14,604 nucleotides of DNA, from assembly GCA_028281485.1 (NCBI GenBank), contig JANQJT010000007.1, positions 1 to 14,604 on the forward strand, written 5' to 3'. The notes below the pieces were generated by a model, which was not told the origin of the DNA, ran no database searches, and was given only the letters and a program-made list of their open reading frames with translations. This DNA is from Phycisphaeraceae bacterium (GTDB lineage: Bacteria; Planctomycetota; Phycisphaerae; Phycisphaerales; Zrk34). Both the position numbers and the translations under genes were made by a program. Shown piece by piece: positions 12,937 through 14,604 of the stretch; the first letter of the stretch is position 1, and each line of letters opens with the position of its first letter.

Positions 12937-14232
12937 TTACTCGTGACGCAGGGCCTCGATCGGATCGAGGTTGGCGGCGCGCATCGCCGGGTACAGCCCG
13001 AACACCACGCCCACCATCACGCTGATGCCCACCGACAGGATGATGCTGTAGAGCGGCGCGGTCGCGCGGATTTCCTGACCCAGCCCCGCCGACGCCTGCG
13101 TGATCAGCTCCGGCAGAATCACCGCGCCCAACAACAAACCGATCATGCCGCCCGTGATCGACAGCAGCATCGCCTCGGTGAGGAACTGCTGGATGATCTG
13201 CTGCTTCTTGGCGCCGATCGCGCGGCGGATGCCGATCTCACGCGTCCGCTCCGTCACCGACGCGAGCATGATGTTCATGATGCCGATGCCGCCGACCAGC
13301 AGGCTGATGCCCGCGATCGAACCCAGTGTCCAGTTCCACACCAGTTGCACCTGCTTGGCGCGCGCGAGCAGTTCCAGAGGCACGGAGATCTCGTAGTCAC
13401 CCTTGGGGTGGAAGTGCTGCATGAATCGCCGGATCACCCTCGCGGTCGAGAGCACCGCTTCGCGGCTGGGCGCCTCGACGATCAGCCGGTGCAGGTCGAC
13501 GATCTCGCGTGACGTCTCGCCGGCGCCCTGCTCGGTGATCATCTCGCCGAACATGTCGCGGCATGTGCTCAGCGGGATGTACGCGTCGTTGGCCGCGTCC
13601 AGCGTGTCGCCCGCTTGGCCGACGCGCGCCTCCGAGCCCACAATGCCGATCACGGTAAACATCTTGTCGCGGATCGAAATGGTCTGGCCGATCGTGTAGT
13701 TCTGTCCGAGCAGCCTGCGCGCCGCGTCGGGCGTGAGGACGACGACGGGGGCGCGCGCGTCGTCGTCCTGCTCGGTCAGCACCCGGCCCGCCTGGACCTC
13801 GCGATGCACCAGCGCGAACCAGTCCGGCGTCGTGCCGATCACGTCCAGTTCCATTGTCTTGTCGTTCACACGCGCCTGCAGCGGCAACTTGCGCACCGGC
13901 ACGGTGCGTTTCACGTTCGGCAGCACCGCCCGCAGCCGCTCCTCGTCCTTGTACTTCAGGCCGTACTTGGCGATCTGCATGAACGACGCCTGCCCCTGCG
14001 CGCTGGCCTTGGAGTCCTGCGTCTTGACCGAGGTGATGATGATGTTGTTCGTGCCCAGTTTCTCGATCTGTTCGAGCTCCATCTGTTTCGAGCCCTCACC
14101 GATCGCCAGCATCGCGATCACGCTCGCCACGCCGAACACCACGCCCAGCATCGTCAGCACCGACCGCATCTTGTGCAGCATCAGCGACTTGACGCCGAGG
14201 TTGATGTTTCGAAATGCGCGCGCCTGGGCCAT
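12937..14232 (-). CDS. ABC transporter permease, MacB/FtsX family
   Basis: A 431-residue inner-membrane permease with the MacB layout. TM1 (about 27-47, LTMLGVVFGVASVIAMLAIG) follows the N-terminal SLMLHKMRSVLTMLG box. A large periplasmic MacB_PCD domain covers about 48-298. TM2 (305-325), TM3 (353-378) and TM4 (394-415) form the FtsX domain, with the hallmark GGIGIMNIMLASVTERTREI (314-333) and GIRRAIGA, and the end YPAMRAANLDPIEALRHE. It works with the ATPase encoded just upstream, whose stop is 3 bp before this start. MacB-type systems transmit ATP-driven motion to the periplasm to extrude peptides, lipoproteins or drugs. There is no ATPase fusion here, unlike E. coli MacB, and no adaptor gene inside the window; the substrate is unknown. 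Confidence 0.95.
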   Translation of the reverse strand: MAQARAFRNINLGVKSLMLHKMRSVLTMLGVVFGVASVIAMLAIGEGSKQMELEQIEKLGTNNIIITSVKTQDSKASAQGQASFMQIAKYGLKYKDEERLRAVLPNVKRTVPVRKLPLQARVNDKTMELDVIGTTPDWFALVHREVQAGRVLTEQDDDARAPVVVLTPDAARRLLGQNYTIGQTISIRDKMFTVIGIVGSEARVGQAGDTLDAANDAYIPLSTCRDMFGEMITEQGAGETSREIVDLHRLIVEAPSREAVLSTARVIRRFMQHFHPKGDYEISVPLELLARAKQVQLVWNWTLGSIAGISLLVGGIGIMNIMLASVTERTREIGIRRAIGAKKQQIIQQFLTEAMLLSITGGMIGLLLGAVILPELITQASAGLGQEIRATAPLYSIILSVGISVMVGVVFGLYPAMRAANLDPIEALRHE

Positions 14233-14235
14233 CGC

Positions 14236-14604
14236 TCAGTTCCCCTCGATCCGGTCGATCTTGCCGTCGAGCATGTGGATCTGGTAGCCGGCGTACGACG
14301 CGATGTCCGGCTCGTGGGTCACCATCACCACCGTGCGCCCCTCGTCGTTGAGCCGCTTGAGCAGTTGCATGATCTGCTCACCGGTGTGCGAGTCGAGATT
14401 GCCGGTGGGCTCGTCGGCCAGCAGGATGCTCGGGTCGTTGCTGAGCGAACGCGCGATGGCCACGCGCTGCTGCTGTCCGCCGGACAGCTCGCTGGGCCGG
14501 TGTCCCAAACGCTCGGCCAGACCCACCAGCTCCGCCAGTTCTTGTGCACGGACCGCCGATTCCGCCGGCGCATAACCCAGGTAGTACAGCGGCAGCTCGA
14601 TGTT
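14236..14604 (-). CDS. ABC transporter ATP-binding protein, MacB/LolD family (5' end outside window)
   Basis: The last 122 codons of an ABC ATPase; the N-terminus with Walker A and Q-loop lies beyond the right edge. The reading frame is open to the last base, so the GTG at 14526 is an internal valine rather than the start. Visible in order: NIELPLYYLGY (1-11), as follows the Q-loop in this family; signature LSGGQQQRVAIARS (about 40-53); Walker B SILLADEPTGNLDSHTG (about 58-74) with D-loop; and the H-loop VMVTHEPD (about 91-98). DEPTGNLD is typical of MacB/LolD/FtsE-type ATPases. The protein ends 3 bp before the permease ATG, so the two are translated as a pair. No truncation or mutated key residue is seen in the visible part. 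Confidence 0.95.
   Translation of the reverse strand, partial: NIELPLYYLGYAPAESAVRAQELAELVGLAERLGHRPSELSGGQQQRVAIARSLSNDPSILLADEPTGNLDSHTGEQIMQLLKRLNDEGRTVVMVTHEPDIASYAGYQIHMLDGKIDRIEGN

Noticed and set aside
12871..13512. Plus-strand ORF opposite the ABC permease
   Set aside because: His/Arg/Asp-rich shadow of a supported gene, beginning inside the SAM hydrolase gene.

Overview
The window looks like a piece of chromosome from a Planctomycetes bacterium, probably class Phycisphaerae. The evidence is high GC with strong C/G bias at third codon positions, a PEP-CTERM sorted protein, a two-CxxC zinc-ribbon protein of the kind common in that phylum, and loosely packed single genes and short operons on both strands. 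This placement rests on gene content and style, not on a marker phylogeny. Most genes are chromosomal housekeeping or regulatory genes; I see no transposase, integrase, phage gene, CRISPR array or toxin-antitoxin pair.

Layout. 1-2086 (+): the 3' end of a histidine kinase, then an NtrC-type sigma-54 response regulator. 2171-3532 (+): a zinc-ribbon protein of unknown function with its own extended -10 promoter. 3578-5359 (+): aat (leucyl/phenylalanyl-tRNA-protein transferase), then the GTPase/ATPase ychF. 5563-6006 (+): a DUF2203 protein whose leader can form a long interrupted hairpin, closed by a strong intrinsic terminator at 6054-6091. A G-rich repeated stretch (6132-6236) separates it from the convergent rph gene (6237-6941, -). 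rph and a tRNA-Arg(ACG) gene (7047-7120, +) diverge from overlapping promoters that appear to share one palindromic -35 box. 7154-8497 holds two membrane-protein genes in visibly less GC-biased sequence, next to the tRNA. 8498-9565 (-) is an exostosin-like glycosyltransferase, 9638-10468 (-) a PAC2-family protein, and 10621-11835 (-) a secreted PEP-CTERM metalloprotease with its own terminator and a structured leader of about 130 nt. 12087-12911 (+) is a SAM hydroxide adenosyltransferase (DUF62). 12937-14604 (-) is a MacB-type ABC transporter: permease, then the ATPase, cut by the right edge.

How the genes work together. The kinase and regulator form a two-component system that should act on sigma-54 promoters elsewhere; I saw no convincing -24/-12 site here. 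The transporter permease and ATPase form a translationally close pair. The PEP-CTERM protease and the transporter are envelope functions. aat (N-degron tagging), ychF (ribosome-associated), rph and the tRNA belong to translation, RNA processing and protein turnover. No multi-gene novel system is evident. The best leads are the zinc-ribbon protein with a possible PH-like C-terminus, the tRNA-adjacent membrane-gene islet, the shared -35 divergent promoter, and the structured leaders.
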